Assembly: GCA_019022495.1 (NCBI GenBank) | Contig: JAFEKR010000014.1 | Span: forward strand, 744,001-808,000 | DNA: 64,000 bases | Source of the DNA: Epichloe hybrida | Taxonomy: Eukaryota; Ascomycota; Sordariomycetes; Hypocreales; Clavicipitaceae | Reading direction: 5' to 3' | Part shown: positions 63,537 to 64,000 of the stretch, one piece after another | Position numbering within the stretch: the first letter of the stretch is position 1 | Layout: the number at the start of each line of letters is the position of its first letter | Made by a program: the position numbers and the translations under genes | The notes under the pieces: model-generated | The model's input: only the letters and a program-made list of their open reading frames with translations | Databases searched by the model: none | Told to the model about the DNA's origin: nothing

Positions 63537-64000
63537 AGTTATTGAAGCGTATGTGCTGAAGAGCTCAAGATTGGGGTAGAGATTCGAGAATATCGCTACC
63601 GTATACACCCCGATCTTACACCACACGGGCCCGTACAAAGTCACAGGCCGAAAGTGAATTTGGCAACGCCGTCTGGAGAGAATCACTAAACTTTTCACGG
63701 TTAGTAGAGGCTGCCGTGTACGGTGTGAGTAGCTGAATTGTTTGTGTCAATCCCTTCCCCAAAGCTACGGTGGAGACAGCAAGTTGGAGTCCTTGGATCA
63801 TGGCCCCACCGAGGCGAATCACTGCATCCAAGGTGGGGGGGGGTGACGCCATGCGTCAGCCAGTCGAATAATTTATTAGGGAGCATTCATTTTCTCCCCT
63901 CTCCCTGCAGGGTGTCCCGTTTCCTCTCTCTCAAGGTATTCTCATTCATTCCCTCGAGGTATTTATATCAGGCCGTGTTCCAAGTTTGCCTAGCAGACTT
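63537..64000. other. Upstream region of the GH31 gene, window end
   Basis: Probable GH31 promoter. A minus-strand open frame near 63616-63886 is unsupported. A G run lies near 63835-63842. Confidence 0.45.

Overview
The window looks like nuclear DNA from a filamentous ascomycete, most likely a sordariomycete (Hypocreales-like). Most genes carry short introns of about 50-150 nt with GT..AG ends and CTAAC/CTGAC-type branch points. The gene content is typically fungal: a Zn2Cys6 regulator, Atg17, an RNA-silencing RNA-dependent RNA polymerase, the NRPS-like A-T-R-R enzyme, Pns1, a NiCoT nickel transporter and GH31/GH62 enzymes. There is no bacterial operon structure, and I recognised no tRNA, rRNA or CRISPR. 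The species cannot be named from the sequence alone.

Layout. 0.1-5.6 kb: an NTF2-like protein (-), a flavin monooxygenase (+) and an SRPK-type kinase (+). 6.2-17.3 kb: a Pns1 choline-transporter-like protein (-), an amino-acid permease (+) and a 1285-residue A-T-R-R enzyme (+) matching fungal glycine betaine reductase, which makes choline from glycine betaine; this stretch may have a choline/betaine theme. 18.2-24.9 kb: a silencing RdRP (-) diverges from a Zn2Cys6 factor (+) that contains a GC-AG intron. 25.6-29.7 kb: Rio1 kinase (-) and a secreted pepsin-like protease (+). 30.0-39.6 kb: a remnant of a Rossmann-fold gene, an unknown 328-aa protein, an S33/TAP-like peptidase (-), Atg17 (-) and a C2H2-like acidic protein (+). 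39.7-41.1 kb: a nickel transporter (-).

41.1-55.4 kb is the accessory part: two related long-hairpin elements, other repeats, a GT90/CAP10 gene with a frame break, a hotdog thioesterase, an LDH2-family dehydrogenase, a GH62 arabinofuranosidase, AT-rich RIP-like islands, a composite minisatellite, and a long gene-poor stretch with one small orphan ORF. 55.4-64 kb holds an orphan Fic/Doc-family protein, a metallo-beta-lactamase-fold protein, the 5' stump of a secreted alpha/beta hydrolase, and a GH31 alpha-glucosidase convergent with that stump.

Exon coordinates were chosen by hand from splice consensus and checked for reading-frame continuity. They are predictions, not transcript data. Functions come from recognising motifs and families; no database search was run.
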